Positions 1 through 8,334 of a DNA stretch of 46,839 bases are shown here, in pieces. The stretch spans positions 1-46,839 of the forward strand of contig NZ_FQUI01000014.1 of NCBI RefSeq assembly GCF_900129175.1. Direction: 5' to 3'. Position numbers and translations under genes: made by a program. Within the stretch, counting starts at the first letter, position 1. Each line of letters opens with the position of its first letter. The notes under the pieces were generated by a model that had not been told where the DNA came from, did not search any database, and was given only the letters and a program-made list of their open reading frames with translations. Origin of the DNA: Marinitoga hydrogenitolerans DSM 16785. Its GTDB lineage: Bacteria; Thermotogota; Thermotogae; Petrotogales; Petrotogaceae.

Positions 1-17
1 TTTTCTCTATTTGTCAT
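1..17 (-). CDS. 5' end of a gene running off the left edge
   Basis: Only the first five codons (MTNRE) are inside the window. An ATG at 17-15 on the minus strand follows an AGGTGA ribosome-binding site at 24-29 with a 6-base gap, and the intergenic DNA upstream holds a plausible promoter (TTTACT at 93-88, 17 bases, TATGAT at 70-65). A perfect 12-bp palindrome (59-70) covers that -10. A self-regulating transcription factor would fit, but the protein itself is not visible, so no function is claimed. Confidence 0.4.
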
Positions 18-58
18 AATATCACCTAAACTTTTGTTTATTATTTTAGTCATATGTT

Positions 59-70
59 TATGATATCATA
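59..70. promoter_or_regulatory. 12-bp palindrome over a candidate minus-strand -10 box
   Basis: TATGATATCATA is a perfect palindrome between two divergent genes. On the minus strand it contains the TATGAT hexamer that would serve the gene leaving the left edge. An operator is possible, but short AT-rich palindromes arise by chance in such DNA. Confidence 0.25.
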
Positions 71-117
71 TTTTTTTAGTTTTTTCAAGTAAAATATTAA
101 GAAAACATCAATATATT

Positions 118-149
118 CTAAGGTTTTTTTAAGGTTTATAAGTTATTAT
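118..149 (+). promoter_or_regulatory. Promoter with two TTAAGG-type boxes, 11 bp apart
   Basis: A TAAGG box (119-123) and a TTAAGG box (129-134) lie one helical turn apart, followed nine bases later by a TATTAT -10 (144-149). The boxes sit where the -35 would be, and no good -35 is present. This is the usual arrangement for activation by an OmpR/PhoB-family response regulator. An almost identical element lies at 6177-6208 with the same box-to--10 distance, which supports function. Confidence 0.5.
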
Positions 150-208
150 ATAAATAACACTGTAAATGGTAAAATAAAAAAGAACAAAAAGAGTTGGAGG
201 TTGATATT

Positions 209-490
209 ATGAGAGGTTATGCATATCCTGGATATCATACATTTGGAAGTTTTTTTGGATTAGGTTATGGATGGTATGGGTTGTTGGAATTAATTATACT
301 GGGTATACTAATATTTGCAGTATTTTATTTTTTATTTAAAAATAACACTAGAAAATATCAAGATTATTATATTCCCAAAAAACAAACGGGAGAAAAAAAC
401 GAAGCTCTGAAAATTTTAAATGAAAAATTTGTAAAAGGCGAGATTGACGAGGAAGAATATTTAAGAAAAAGGAAATTAATAGAAGATTAA
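209..490 (+). CDS. Small membrane protein with C-terminal SHOCT domain
   Basis: A 93-residue protein. It has a Gly/Tyr-rich N-terminus, one membrane helix (about residues 22-42) and a C-terminal SHOCT-type helical hairpin (ALKILNEKFVKGEIDEEEYLRKRK). SHOCT is a short oligomerisation domain found at the ends of many bacterial membrane proteins; its exact role is unknown. I start at ATG 209 and not at the upstream in-frame TTG, because GGAGG at 196-200 would otherwise lie inside the gene. The promoter carries the paired TTAAGG boxes shared with the DUF4382 lipoprotein gene, so the two may respond to the same envelope signal. Domain call is good; function unknown. Confidence 0.75.
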   Translation: MRGYAYPGYHTFGSFFGLGYGWYGLLELIILGILIFAVFYFLFKNNTRKYQDYYIPKKQTGEKNEALKILNEKFVKGEIDEEEYLRKRKLIED

Positions 491-651
491 AAAACAACTA
501 ATAAATAGCTTTATTCTAAAGTAAAAATAAATTTTAAATGTTATACTTTTTTAAATTAGTTAATCCTATTGCTAATATAAATACATATAATGTTTCTATA
601 TTATAAAATAAATAATATTTCTAACAAATTACTTCTTTTTTCTAAAAAATA

Positions 652-680
652 TTGACGTCTTTAAATGATTGTGATATAAT
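652..680 (+). promoter_or_regulatory. Sigma-A-type promoter of the DUF2202 gene
   Basis: TTGACG (652-657), a 17-base spacer and TATAAT (675-680), about 58 bases before the start codon. The remainder of the 491-737 gap shows no gene or other structure. Confidence 0.75.
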
Positions 681-737
681 ATTCATGTACAAAAAATGAT
701 AAAATAAAATAGCAAAAAGTTTATAAGGAGGGGTTTT

Positions 738-1415
738 ATGAGAAGAAAAGTTTTAAGTTTTATATTTATCTTTTTTTTATTTTTGTCTCTATTTTCAAAT
801 ATTCCAACCTTTACCCCACTTTTAAACAAACCATTGGATATATCAACATTGCCATATGAAACTCTTTCCTCTACGGAAATAAACTCTATTATGATGATGC
901 GAGAAGAAGAAAAACTGGCGAGAGATGTATACTTGACATTATATGATGCATGGAATATACAAATATTCTACAACATCGCAACACGCGCCGAACAAATCCA
1001 TATGGATTCTGTTAAAAATCTTATTGATAAGTATAAATTAGATGATCCTGTAAAAGATGATACTATAGGAATTTTTACCGATGAGAGAATGCAAAAATTA
1101 TATTATGATTTAGTTACACTAGGGATGAAATCAGAAATTGATGCTTTGAAAGTGGGAGCAACTATTGAAGATCTTGATATTTATGATTTAGATAATTCTT
1201 TAAAGGAAACAGATAATCAAGATATAAAATTAGTATATGAAAATTTAATTAAAGGATCAGAAAATCATATGAGAGCTTTTATAAACACACTTAAACAATA
1301 CGAAGCTTCTTATGAACCACAATTTATAACTATGGAAGAATTCCAAAGAATATTAAATTCTACAAATACTATGCAACAAAATAACAGCCAACAGTATAAA
1401 GGTGGAAAGAAATAG
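738..1415 (+). CDS. Exported DUF2202 ferritin-like protein
   Basis: A 225-residue protein with a signal peptide (RRK followed by about 15 hydrophobic residues) and a DUF2202 domain. DUF2202 is a four-helix ferritin-like fold found mainly in archaea and anaerobic bacteria. Candidate metal ligands lie in EEEKLARDVY (about residues 56-65), EQIHMDSV (about 84-91) and SENHMRAF (about 174-181), giving the Glu/His pattern of a di-metal site. The biochemical role of the family is not established; iron handling or oxidative-stress protection is an inference. The start is fixed by AAGGAGG at 725-731. The gene has its own strong promoter and its own terminator. Confidence 0.8.
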   Translation: MRRKVLSFIFIFFLFLSLFSNIPTFTPLLNKPLDISTLPYETLSSTEINSIMMMREEEKLARDVYLTLYDAWNIQIFYNIATRAEQIHMDSVKNLIDKYKLDDPVKDDTIGIFTDERMQKLYYDLVTLGMKSEIDALKVGATIEDLDIYDLDNSLKETDNQDIKLVYENLIKGSENHMRAFINTLKQYEASYEPQFITMEEFQRILNSTNTMQQNNSQQYKGGKK

Positions 1416-1442
1416 CAAAAAGCCATTCGGGGCTTTTTGTTT
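1416..1442 (+). terminator. Rho-independent terminator after the DUF2202 gene
   Basis: Nine-bp stem CAAAAAGCC/GGCTTTTTG with a six-base loop, the 3' arm itself supplying the T run. Confidence 0.7.
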
Positions 1443-1460
1443 TATGTTATAATAACATAA
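1442..1460. promoter_or_regulatory. Perfect 9-bp inverted repeat over the -10 of the EamA gene
   Basis: TTATGTTAT and ATAACATAA flank a single A. The centre contains TATAAT (1448-1453), about 48 bases before the transporter start codon. No good -35 is visible. An operator overlapping a -10 box would suit a repressor, but none is encoded next door. Confidence 0.35.
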
Positions 1461-1500
1461 ATATCTTATGCCAAAATAATAACAAACTGTGGAGGGAATT

Positions 1501-2313
1501 ATGAAAAAATCTATTATATATATTTTATTAGCTGCTGTTTTAATGGGAAGTACCTTTCCAATACAAAAAATCGGGCTTGCAAATACAAACCCTTTAATTT
1601 ATGTTACGTTAAGATTTTTAATAGCAACCATTATTTCTTTTTTTATTTTTAAAAGAGGAAAATTTTTTTATTCCTTCATCTTAGGATTAGTTTTATCTAT
1701 TGGTTACATATCCCAAATAATTGGCATAAAATATACAACAGCAACAAAAGCAGGATTCATTACATCTCAATATATAATACTTATTCCATTGTTTTCTTAT
1801 TTAATAGATAAAGAAAAAATTAATAAATATCAGGGATTGGGATTTTTATTTTCTATTATAGGTTCATATCTTTTATCTGGAGGAATAACTGGGTTTAATT
1901 TTGGTGATTTTCTAATGATTATATGCGCTATAAGTTTTGCTTTACATATTGTTTTAATAACAAGATTTAGTAAAAAAATAAATGAAGATAAATTATTGAC
2001 GTATCAATTTTTAACAGTAACTATAATTACATTCATAATATCAATATTATTTAGAGTAGAGTATAATGTGAATTTAATTTCTTTTCTAACCATAATTTAT
2101 TCTGCTATAATAGGTAGTGTCATTGTAATATTTTTACAGCTGAAATACCAAAAAAATATAGGCAGTAATTCAACTGCCTTGTTATTTTTAATTCAACCAG
2201 TTTTTTCAGCTTTTTTATCTTTCATTATATTACATGAACAGCTTTCGCTTAACCAGATAATAGGAGCTATTATATTATTATTAAGCATTATTATTTCTTC
2301 ATTACTCAAATAA
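1501..2313 (+). CDS. DMT-superfamily (EamA) transporter
   Basis: A 270-residue, very hydrophobic protein with about ten predicted membrane helices in two homologous halves, the usual size and layout for EamA drug/metabolite transporters. The N-terminal repeat opens with the typical LMGSTFPIQKIGL segment, and the second repeat contains the ILHEQLSLNQIIGA segment near the C-terminus. The substrate cannot be told from sequence; relatives export amino acids or other metabolites. The start at ATG 1501 is set by GGAGG at 1491-1495; an upstream in-frame GTG would bury that site. The 3' end overlaps the converging hflX gene by 12 bases. Confidence 0.8.
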   Translation: MKKSIIYILLAAVLMGSTFPIQKIGLANTNPLIYVTLRFLIATIISFFIFKRGKFFYSFILGLVLSIGYISQIIGIKYTTATKAGFITSQYIILIPLFSYLIDKEKINKYQGLGFLFSIIGSYLLSGGITGFNFGDFLMIICAISFALHIVLITRFSKKINEDKLLTYQFLTVTIITFIISILFRVEYNVNLISFLTIIYSAIIGSVIVIFLQLKYQKNIGSNSTALLFLIQPVFSAFLSFIILHEQLSLNQIIGAIILLLSIIISSLLK

Positions 2314-3588
2314 AAAATTGTTTTCTATTAATTTATTTAAAAAGTTTTCTTTCGACAACAATTCAACTACATAACCATTTTCGACTTCTTTTTGGCTTTT
2401 TATGCCTATGACATTTTTTAGCTTTTCAATTTTCCACATTTCAGCATAATTAAAATATATTTTTTTAGATTTTATCACATTATAATCTAACATCTTTTTT
2501 TCTAATTCAATTAAAAATTCATGGATGCTATTTTTATCTTTAGCACTTACTAATAAAGCATTTGGATACAATGTCTTTATGTGTTGAATTCTTTCAAAAT
2601 TTAAAAGATCTATCTTATTAAATACTATAATTCTGTGGATTTTTTCTATCAATATATCATCTATTATATGTTCAACAACTTTCATCTTTTCTTCAAAATT
2701 TTCTTCACTTATATCTATTAATTCTAAAATAATATCTGCATAGTTTATTTCATCTAATGTGGATTTAAATGATTCTATTAATTCAACAGGTAATTTTCTA
2801 ATAAACCCAACTGTATCTGAAAAAATGGCTGGTAATCCGGAGGGGAATTGAACCTTTCTAGATAAAGTTGAAAGAGTAGAAAATAATTTTTTCGATGTAA
2901 AAATCGCTTTATCTTCTGATAATGCTTTTAATAATGTTGATTTACCCGCACTTGTATAACCCAATATAGATATTTGTGGAATATATGACTCATTTCTTTT
3001 TTTATTCTTGATTTCCCTAACATTTTCCAGTTCTTTTAACTGTTTTTTTAAATAATTTATTCTATCTCTTATATTCCTTCTTTTATATTCCAAAAATGTT
3101 TCACCAGAACCTCTAGTGCCAGTTCCTGTCCCTCTAGCGCCACCACCAATTCGCGACATTTCTTTACCCAACCCCATTATTTTTGGTAATTCATATTTCA
3201 AAGTAGCTAATTCCACTTGTAATTTACTTTCAGCAGTTTTAGCATTTCTTTTAAAGATTTCCAGAATTACTTCATTTCTATCTAATATCTCAACATCAAT
3301 TATACGCTCCTGAATATTTTTCCTTTGAGAAACTGAAATGGGATCATTAAATATTAAAATTTCAGCTTTAAATGCAGAAATTATTTCTGCCAATTCATTT
3401 ATTTTTCCTTTTCCTATATAAGTTTTTTTATCTATATTCTTTCTTTTTTGTATAACCTCTGTTACTATATTTATACCAATGTTTTCACATAAAATTTCAA
3501 GTTCTTCAATTTGTTTATCAAAATCCAAATCTCCTCTATTAACAGCTACAATAATACCCTGAATTACTTCATTTTTATTTTCTATCAT
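2302..3588 (-). CDS. hflX: GTPase HflX
   Basis: HflX is a translational GTPase that binds the 50S subunit and splits stalled ribosomes. Residues 1-190 are the N-terminal HflX domain, with YIGKGKINEL and the Gly-rich linker GGGARGTGTGTRGSGET. The G domain follows: G1 GYTSAGKST (about 210-218), G3 DTVGF (about 258-262), G4 NKID (about 324-327), G5 SAK (about 348-350). Length 428 is normal. I use ATG 3588, preceded by GGAGA, and reject the 24-residue in-frame extension because it runs through the promoter region. Monocistronic, converging on the EamA gene with a 12-base overlap and no visible terminator. Confidence 0.93.
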   Translation of the reverse strand: MIENKNEVIQGIIVAVNRGDLDFDKQIEELEILCENIGINIVTEVIQKRKNIDKKTYIGKGKINELAEIISAFKAEILIFNDPISVSQRKNIQERIIDVEILDRNEVILEIFKRNAKTAESKLQVELATLKYELPKIMGLGKEMSRIGGGARGTGTGTRGSGETFLEYKRRNIRDRINYLKKQLKELENVREIKNKKRNESYIPQISILGYTSAGKSTLLKALSEDKAIFTSKKLFSTLSTLSRKVQFPSGLPAIFSDTVGFIRKLPVELIESFKSTLDEINYADIILELIDISEENFEEKMKVVEHIIDDILIEKIHRIIVFNKIDLLNFERIQHIKTLYPNALLVSAKDKNSIHEFLIELEKKMLDYNVIKSKKIYFNYAEMWKIEKLKNVIGIKSQKEVENGYVVELLSKENFLNKLIENNFLFE

Positions 3589-3669
3589 TAAATCATCTCC
3601 ATATTTGAAATATATAACAGATATTTCTATTAAAAATATTATATCATAAAAATTAAACATAAGAAATTG

Positions 3670-3689
3670 TTGTATATTTAAATATACAA
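3670..3689. promoter_or_regulatory. Perfect 20-bp palindrome upstream of hflX
   Basis: Ten-base arms (TTGTATATTT and its complement) meet without a spacer between hflX and the ggt terminator. It lies just upstream of the candidate hflX -10 (TATAAT, 3643-3638, minus strand). Followed by no T run in either direction, it looks more like an operator than a terminator, though it is entirely A/T except for one G/C pair. Confidence 0.35.
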
Positions 3690-3710
3690 TTAGATCAGTA
3701 ATTAAATTAA

Positions 3711-3742
3711 AAAAAGGATTGGCAAACTGCCAATCCTTTTTG
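3711..3742 (-). terminator. Terminator after ggt
   Basis: Fourteen-bp stem (AAAAAGGATTGGCA and complement) with a three-base loop. Read on the minus strand, the 3' arm ends in a T run. Strong, and roughly symmetric, so it may act in both directions. Confidence 0.85.
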
Positions 3743-3744
3743 CA

Positions 3745-5337
3745 TTAGTATACTGCTATATAACCATCAGCCCTTTTTTCTGTTCCAGCAACATAGACAT
3801 CTTTTTCTTTGATTATTATTTGTCCACGTCCAAAAGGTCCGGGATTCAATAATACATTTATGTTATGGCCATGTCTTTCTAATTTTTCGGCTATATGTGA
3901 TGGAAAATCCTTTTCTACTAATATTTTTTTACCTTCTATCCATTGCCATCTAGGTGCATCTAAAGCAGCTTGTGGATTTAAGTTTTTATCTATCATATTT
4001 AAAACAACCTGCAAATGCCCTTGAGGTTGCATAAATCCTCCCATTACTCCAAAAGGTCCAATAGGCATAGCTCCCTTTGTAATAAAGCCTGGAATAATTG
4101 TATGATATGGTTTTTTTCTAGGTTCTAAAAAGTTTATATGCTTTTCATCTAAGGAAAAACTATGTCCTCTATTTTGTAGAGCTATACCAGTTTCAGGAAC
4201 TACTATTCCTGATCCAAAACCCATATAATTACTTTGAATAAAGGATACCATATTCCCCCACTTATCTGCCGTAGCTAAATATACGGTATTAGACATTGGT
4301 ATTTCCCCTGGTTTTGGATCTATTGCGATACTTGAAATTAAATTACTTCTTTGTTTAGCATATTTTTCTGATAACATTTCTTCTATTTTAATATTCATTT
4401 TAGATATATCTGTAATATATTCCTTTCCATCAATAAACGCTAATTTTAAAGCTTCAATTGAATTATGATAAAATTCATATTCGTTTGAATAATTTAAATT
4501 TTTGAATATGTTTAAAGCCATTAAAGTTATTATTCCCTGAACGTTAGGAGGTAATTCCCAAATATCATATCCATTATAATTTGTTTTTATAGGTTCTACT
4601 AAATTATTTTTAAAATCTTCAAAATCCTCATAATCAAAATATCCATTATATTTCTTTGAAAATTTAACAATCTTATCTGTGAGGCTTCCATAATAAAATT
4701 CTTTTGAGTTTGAATTAGCTATTAGTTCAAAGGTTTTCGCATGAAAGGGGAGTTTAACTATTTGACCTGGTTTTGGAGCATCATAACCAAAAGTTTCAAA
4801 CCAATATTTAAAAATCTCTCCTTTTAATTTTTGTTTATAAATTTTATTGGCTCTATTCCAATAAAAAGAGACTGTTGGTGAAACAGGATAACCTTCATTG
4901 GCATATTTAATAGCAGGTTCAAATAATATATTAAATTCCAATTTACCAAAATTCTTCCATATTAAATTCCACCCAGCAGGTGTTCCTGGAACTGTAACAG
5001 CTTCCCAACTATGCGGTTTTATCTCATTAATTCCTCTTTTATGTAATTCTTTTATTGATAACTTTTTAGGAGAATAACCACTTGAATTCATTCCATATAA
5101 TTTTCCATTATACCAAATTATAGCAAAATTATCTGAACCTATACCATTAGAAGTCGGTTCTACTACAGTTAGAGCAGCTGCTGTAGCAATAGCAGCATCT
5201 ATAGCATTTCCACCTTTTTTTAATATGTCTAATCCTGCTTGTGCAGCTAACGGCTCACTTGTTGCAACAACACCATTTTTTGCAAATAGACATGTTCTTT
5301 TTGAAGAGTAAGGATATTCCAGATAATCAAAATTCAT
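3745..5337 (-). CDS. ggt: Gamma-glutamyltransferase (cytosolic YwrD-like type)
   Basis: Ntn-hydrolase that removes or transfers the gamma-glutamyl group of glutathione-like peptides. The chain of 530 residues cleaves itself before Thr351 (SNTVYL), which becomes the catalytic N-terminal Thr of the small subunit. Supporting motifs are GGNAIDAAIA (42-51), EPTSNGIGSD (60-69) and GVMGGFMQPQGH (430-441). There is no signal peptide, unlike exported GGTs, so the enzyme should be cytosolic. Start at ATG 5337 after GGGGG. It lies 14 bases behind a TSUP permease gene, so the pair probably forms an operon linking thiol or gamma-glutamyl compounds with export of a sulfur or organic anion; that link is inference. 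Confidence 0.88.
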   Translation of the reverse strand: MNFDYLEYPYSSKRTCLFAKNGVVATSEPLAAQAGLDILKKGGNAIDAAIATAAALTVVEPTSNGIGSDNFAIIWYNGKLYGMNSSGYSPKKLSIKELHKRGINEIKPHSWEAVTVPGTPAGWNLIWKNFGKLEFNILFEPAIKYANEGYPVSPTVSFYWNRANKIYKQKLKGEIFKYWFETFGYDAPKPGQIVKLPFHAKTFELIANSNSKEFYYGSLTDKIVKFSKKYNGYFDYEDFEDFKNNLVEPIKTNYNGYDIWELPPNVQGIITLMALNIFKNLNYSNEYEFYHNSIEALKLAFIDGKEYITDISKMNIKIEEMLSEKYAKQRSNLISSIAIDPKPGEIPMSNTVYLATADKWGNMVSFIQSNYMGFGSGIVVPETGIALQNRGHSFSLDEKHINFLEPRKKPYHTIIPGFITKGAMPIGPFGVMGGFMQPQGHLQVVLNMIDKNLNPQAALDAPRWQWIEGKKILVEKDFPSHIAEKLERHGHNINVLLNPGPFGRGQIIIKEKDVYVAGTEKRADGYIAVY

Positions 5338-5351
5338 ATAAATCCCCCTAT

Positions 5352-6095
5352 CTATCTATTTAATGCATTAAAAATATAATATATTCCTATTATAATTAAT
5401 ATTACAAATAAAATTCTTTGAATCCATTTTGATCCCTTTTTTATTGAAAAAGAACTTCCTAAATAACCCCCTGAAATGCTACCAAGTGCTAAAACTAATC
5501 CTGCTAAATAATTTACTTGTTTATTATATGCAAATATAGCAAAAGCAAAAAGCGTATAAATTAATACTAAAAAAACTTTTACAGCATTAGTTTTTACAAG
5601 GTCATATCCTTCTAATAATACTAGAGCTGACATTAGGAAAAAACCTACACCAGCTTGAATAAAACCTCCATATATACCTATTAAAAAGAAAACAACAAAA
5701 CTTAAAATATTATTTTTCTTAACTTTTCTTTCTTTGGTCCAAATATCTGGTTTCCAAACCAAAAATATACTCATAATGATTAAAATAATCCCAACAATAC
5801 TTTTTAATAGCGCTTTATCTATGTTAACAACTATATTGGCACCTACGATTGCCCCTAGCGTAGAAGGAATTGCCAAAAAAGCAGCTCTTTTTAAATCTAA
5901 TACATCATTTTTCCTAAATTTTGTTGTTGCAGTAATATTTTGAAAAATAATACCTATTCTATTTGTTCCATTAGCAATATTAATAGGTAATCCTAAAAGA
6001 TTTAAAACAGGTAATGTAATTAATGATCCTCCGCCAGCAATAACGTTTAAAAAACCGCTAAACAACCCCGCAAAAAAGACCAAAATATATAACAT
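5352..6095 (-). CDS. TSUP (TauE/SafE) family permease 1
   Basis: A 247-residue protein with about eight membrane helices and the family's opening AGLFSGFLNVIAGGGSLITLP pattern, repeated in part in the second half (GIYGGFIQAGVGFF). TauE/SafE proteins move sulfite, sulfoacetate, taurine-derived or other small organic anions; the substrate here is unknown. I start at ATG 6095, which follows AGGAGGG, rather than at an in-frame upstream ATG. It is first in a two-gene unit with ggt. A second permease of the same family lies 2.2 kb away (8335-9099). Confidence 0.82.
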   Translation of the reverse strand: MLYILVFFAGLFSGFLNVIAGGGSLITLPVLNLLGLPINIANGTNRIGIIFQNITATTKFRKNDVLDLKRAAFLAIPSTLGAIVGANIVVNIDKALLKSIVGIILIIMSIFLVWKPDIWTKERKVKKNNILSFVVFFLIGIYGGFIQAGVGFFLMSALVLLEGYDLVKTNAVKVFLVLIYTLFAFAIFAYNKQVNYLAGLVLALGSISGGYLGSSFSIKKGSKWIQRILFVILIIIGIYYIFNALNR

Positions 6096-6176
6096 AATAT
6101 CCCTCCTAAAATTCGTTAAGCTAATTACTCTAATTATATATAAAAAATAGAATTTTGTCAATTAAGGAAAATAATT

Positions 6177-6208
6177 TTAAGGATTTTTTAAGGTTTATAT
6201 GTTATGAT
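6177..6208 (+). promoter_or_regulatory. Promoter with two TTAAGG boxes, second copy
   Basis: TTAAGG at 6177-6182 and 6188-6193 (11-bp period), then TATGAT at 6203-6208. Box spacing and box-to--10 distance are identical to those at 118-149, and about 30 of 34 bases match. Upstream of each copy the sequences diverge, and the start codons lie 64 and 75 bases beyond the second box. Confidence 0.55.
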
Positions 6209-6256
6209 ATTTTTGAAAAGTATAAAAATCAAACTAAAATGTGGAGGTGGTTAAGT

Positions 6257-7153
6257 ATGAAAAAAAGAACTATTATATTTTTGAGTTTATTTTTTATTTT
6301 AACTTTTATATTTGTAGGCTGTGTTTCAAACTTAAATGATGAACAATCATTAGAAAAAGCAACTGTAAGTGTTCTTTTAACAGATCGACCTGTTAGTGAT
6401 GTTGATGGATTATTAGTATTTATAAAAGATGTGTATTTTACCTATGAAATTAACGGTGAATTCGAAAATTCAACTCCTGTTGAAATAAATAAAGAGTATG
6501 ATATTTTAACATTGGCAGGAACAGAAACGCATTTGTTTGACTTTGAATTACCTGTAAACGCTCAATTAGAAAGTATTCACATGAATGTAAGTAATATTGC
6601 AACAGTTGTTATAGGTGGAAATGAATATTCAGTTTCAGTAAATGGTAGTGGTGAAAGCGATTTGGAAAATTATAGTAAAATTACAATACCTAATGTGGGC
6701 ATTACAATTTCTGATGATGGTGAATTAGTTATTGATTTTGATGTTGTAAGATCTTTAAAACAGGTTGGAAATCCTTTAGATAATTCTTATAAACTCACTC
6801 CCGTTTTGAAACCAACATTTAGAAGAAGACACGCCACAGATATTTTCTTAATCAAAGGAAATATTGTAGATTCAACGAATAATAATAGTCCAGTTGCTGG
6901 TGCTGTAGTTACTTTATCTTCTACATCAATTACAGGAGATTCTACAATTTTAAGAGTAACATTAAGTAATGACGAAGGTAATTTCTGTTTAGGTAAATTT
7001 GAAAATGGAGAATATGATATTAAAGTTTACACTAATTTAGAATTTGCAGGTGATAATTCAGAAATAAATTTTGATAATGAAATTTCTGATTATGCAACAA
7101 CAATACAAGTAAACAGTGATAATATAGATTTAAATATAAAATTAGGTCAATAA
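6257..7153 (+). CDS. DUF4382 lipoprotein with C-terminal carboxypeptidase-regulatory-like domain
   Basis: A 298-residue surface lipoprotein. The signal peptide ends in FVGC, giving a lipidated Cys22. The central part (about 35-190) matches DUF4382: it opens ATVSVLLTDRPVSDVDGLLVFI and has alternating beta-strand character. A C-terminal domain (about 195-298; KGNIVDSTNNNSPVAGAVV ... GNFCLGKFENGEYDI) is a beta-sandwich like the carboxypeptidase regulatory domain. No enzymatic residues are seen; ligand binding or a structural role in the toga is possible. GGAGG at 6243-6247 sets the ATG at 6257. It shares the TTAAGG-box promoter with the SHOCT gene and ends in a strong terminator. Confidence 0.8.
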   Translation: MKKRTIIFLSLFFILTFIFVGCVSNLNDEQSLEKATVSVLLTDRPVSDVDGLLVFIKDVYFTYEINGEFENSTPVEINKEYDILTLAGTETHLFDFELPVNAQLESIHMNVSNIATVVIGGNEYSVSVNGSGESDLENYSKITIPNVGITISDDGELVIDFDVVRSLKQVGNPLDNSYKLTPVLKPTFRRRHATDIFLIKGNIVDSTNNNSPVAGAVVTLSSTSITGDSTILRVTLSNDEGNFCLGKFENGEYDIKVYTNLEFAGDNSEINFDNEISDYATTIQVNSDNIDLNIKLGQ

Positions 7154-7161
7154 TTAAATAT

Positions 7162-7195
7162 AAAAAGGATCGGCGGATTGCCGATCCTTTTTAAT
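7162..7195 (+). terminator. Terminator after the DUF4382 gene
   Basis: Thirteen-bp perfect stem (AAAAAGGATCGGC and complement) around a five-base loop, then TTTTT. Confidence 0.9.
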
Positions 7196-7312
7196 TTAAT
7201 TATATATCTTTTGTTTTTGAGAGGATTGCCTGAGTCATACAATAATCTGTTGTTAAAAAGAAAGGTTTATAAGCAATGACATATATAACTTTAGCAGCTA
7301 AATATATATAAT

Positions 7313-8323
7313 TTATTCAATATAATGTTTTTTAATGTATGGAGAATTCATCATAAAAAGCAGACCTCCATATGATAAATTAAATTTAACTGGATCATTT
7401 AAATTTAATCTGTTTTCTGAATTTGTAATATCAAGGACTATGTAATCATCGTTAATATCTATTATTTTTACTTTTTTATCTAAAGGAACTAAATATTCTT
7501 TTTTTAATTCTGGTATATTAATAACACATATACCTATTTTCTTAGTTACACCTTTAAATGTTTTATTTTTTATTTCAACAAACTCAGTTACAAATTCACA
7601 TGTATCCTGATGAAGATAATCAAAAGGCATATCATTAAGTCCTATTCCAAGGGCTATAGATGCACCACATCTTAATTGATTGATCTCTTTTGGAATATTT
7701 ATTTTTTCAAATAAAGATAATGTTCCAGAACTCCCTCCTGATATTTCTTTAATTTCAATATTGAAATCCTTTTCTAATTTATATTTTATATTTATCAGGG
7801 TATTAAATTTATCTTCAGTGGGTATTACACCACCAAAGCAAGAAAAATTTGTACCTAATCCTCTAAGATTAATATTTTTCATTTTCAATATTTCTTTTAC
7901 ATAAAAATATAATTCATCATAATTTTCAAAATAAACACCTTCTCTTAAATCACCAATATCTATCATCAATATGATATCATATACTTTATTATAATTATTT
8001 GCATATTCATTGATTTCTTTTATAGTCTCTAATTCCGAAACTAATGAAATATTTGTATATTTCACAACATTCTCAATTTCACTTTTCATCGGAATTCTTA
8101 TTAACATTTTTTCTACAGAGAAAGTATTAAATTTTTTTAAATTTAATAGTCTAGAATCTGCTAAAATATCAATTCCACAATTTATTATATTTTCAATTAT
8201 TTTAAAATCACCGGCAAAAACCTTGGTTACCGCTGCAACCTTAATGTTTTTTTCTTTACATTTTTCAATAACCCTTATTGTATTTTCTCTAATTTTTTTC
8301 AAATAAACCGAAAGGTATGGAAT
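7313..8323 (-). CDS. PLP-dependent alanine/ornithine racemase family protein; probable AUU start
   Basis: Fold-III PLP enzyme like clostridial ornithine racemase; the PLP lysine lies in AAVTKVF. Other family features are LADSRLLNLKK, LREGVY, GLGTNFSCFGG, EISGGSSGT (phosphate binding) and LRCGASIALG. It may epimerise ornithine or lysine, and D-Lys is known in Thermotoga peptidoglycan; the substrate here is inferred only. Start: a strong AGGAGG (8336-8331) is followed 7 bases later by in-frame ATT (8323), giving M/I-PYLSVYLKKIRENT, which aligns with the N-terminus usual in this family. The only standard start in frame after the preceding stop is TTG at 8302, which has no ribosome site and would drop that strand. 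The ribosome site overlaps the stop codon of the upstream permease, so the two are coupled. Confidence 0.82.
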   Translation of the reverse strand: MPYLSVYLKKIRENTIRVIEKCKEKNIKVAAVTKVFAGDFKIIENIINCGIDILADSRLLNLKKFNTFSVEKMLIRIPMKSEIENVVKYTNISLVSELETIKEINEYANNYNKVYDIILMIDIGDLREGVYFENYDELYFYVKEILKMKNINLRGLGTNFSCFGGVIPTEDKFNTLINIKYKLEKDFNIEIKEISGGSSGTLSLFEKINIPKEINQLRCGASIALGIGLNDMPFDYLHQDTCEFVTEFVEIKNKTFKGVTKKIGICVINIPELKKEYLVPLDKKVKIIDINDDYIVLDITNSENRLNLNDPVKFNLSYGGLLFMMNSPYIKKHYIE

Positions 8324-8334
8324 AGCAATTCCTC

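Noticed and set aside
3116-3313. Open frames opposite known genes (for example 3116-3313, 19332-19574, 40138-40608)
   Set aside because: They lie antisense to hflX, the chemoreceptor and the mbx genes, have no ribosome sites and match no family; they mirror the codon bias of the real genes.
7241-7300. A third copy of the TTAAGG promoter element (AAAGGTTTATAAG at 7261-7273)
   Set aside because: Only 12 bases match; the second box and the -10 are missing, and the DNA points into the 3' end of the racemase gene.
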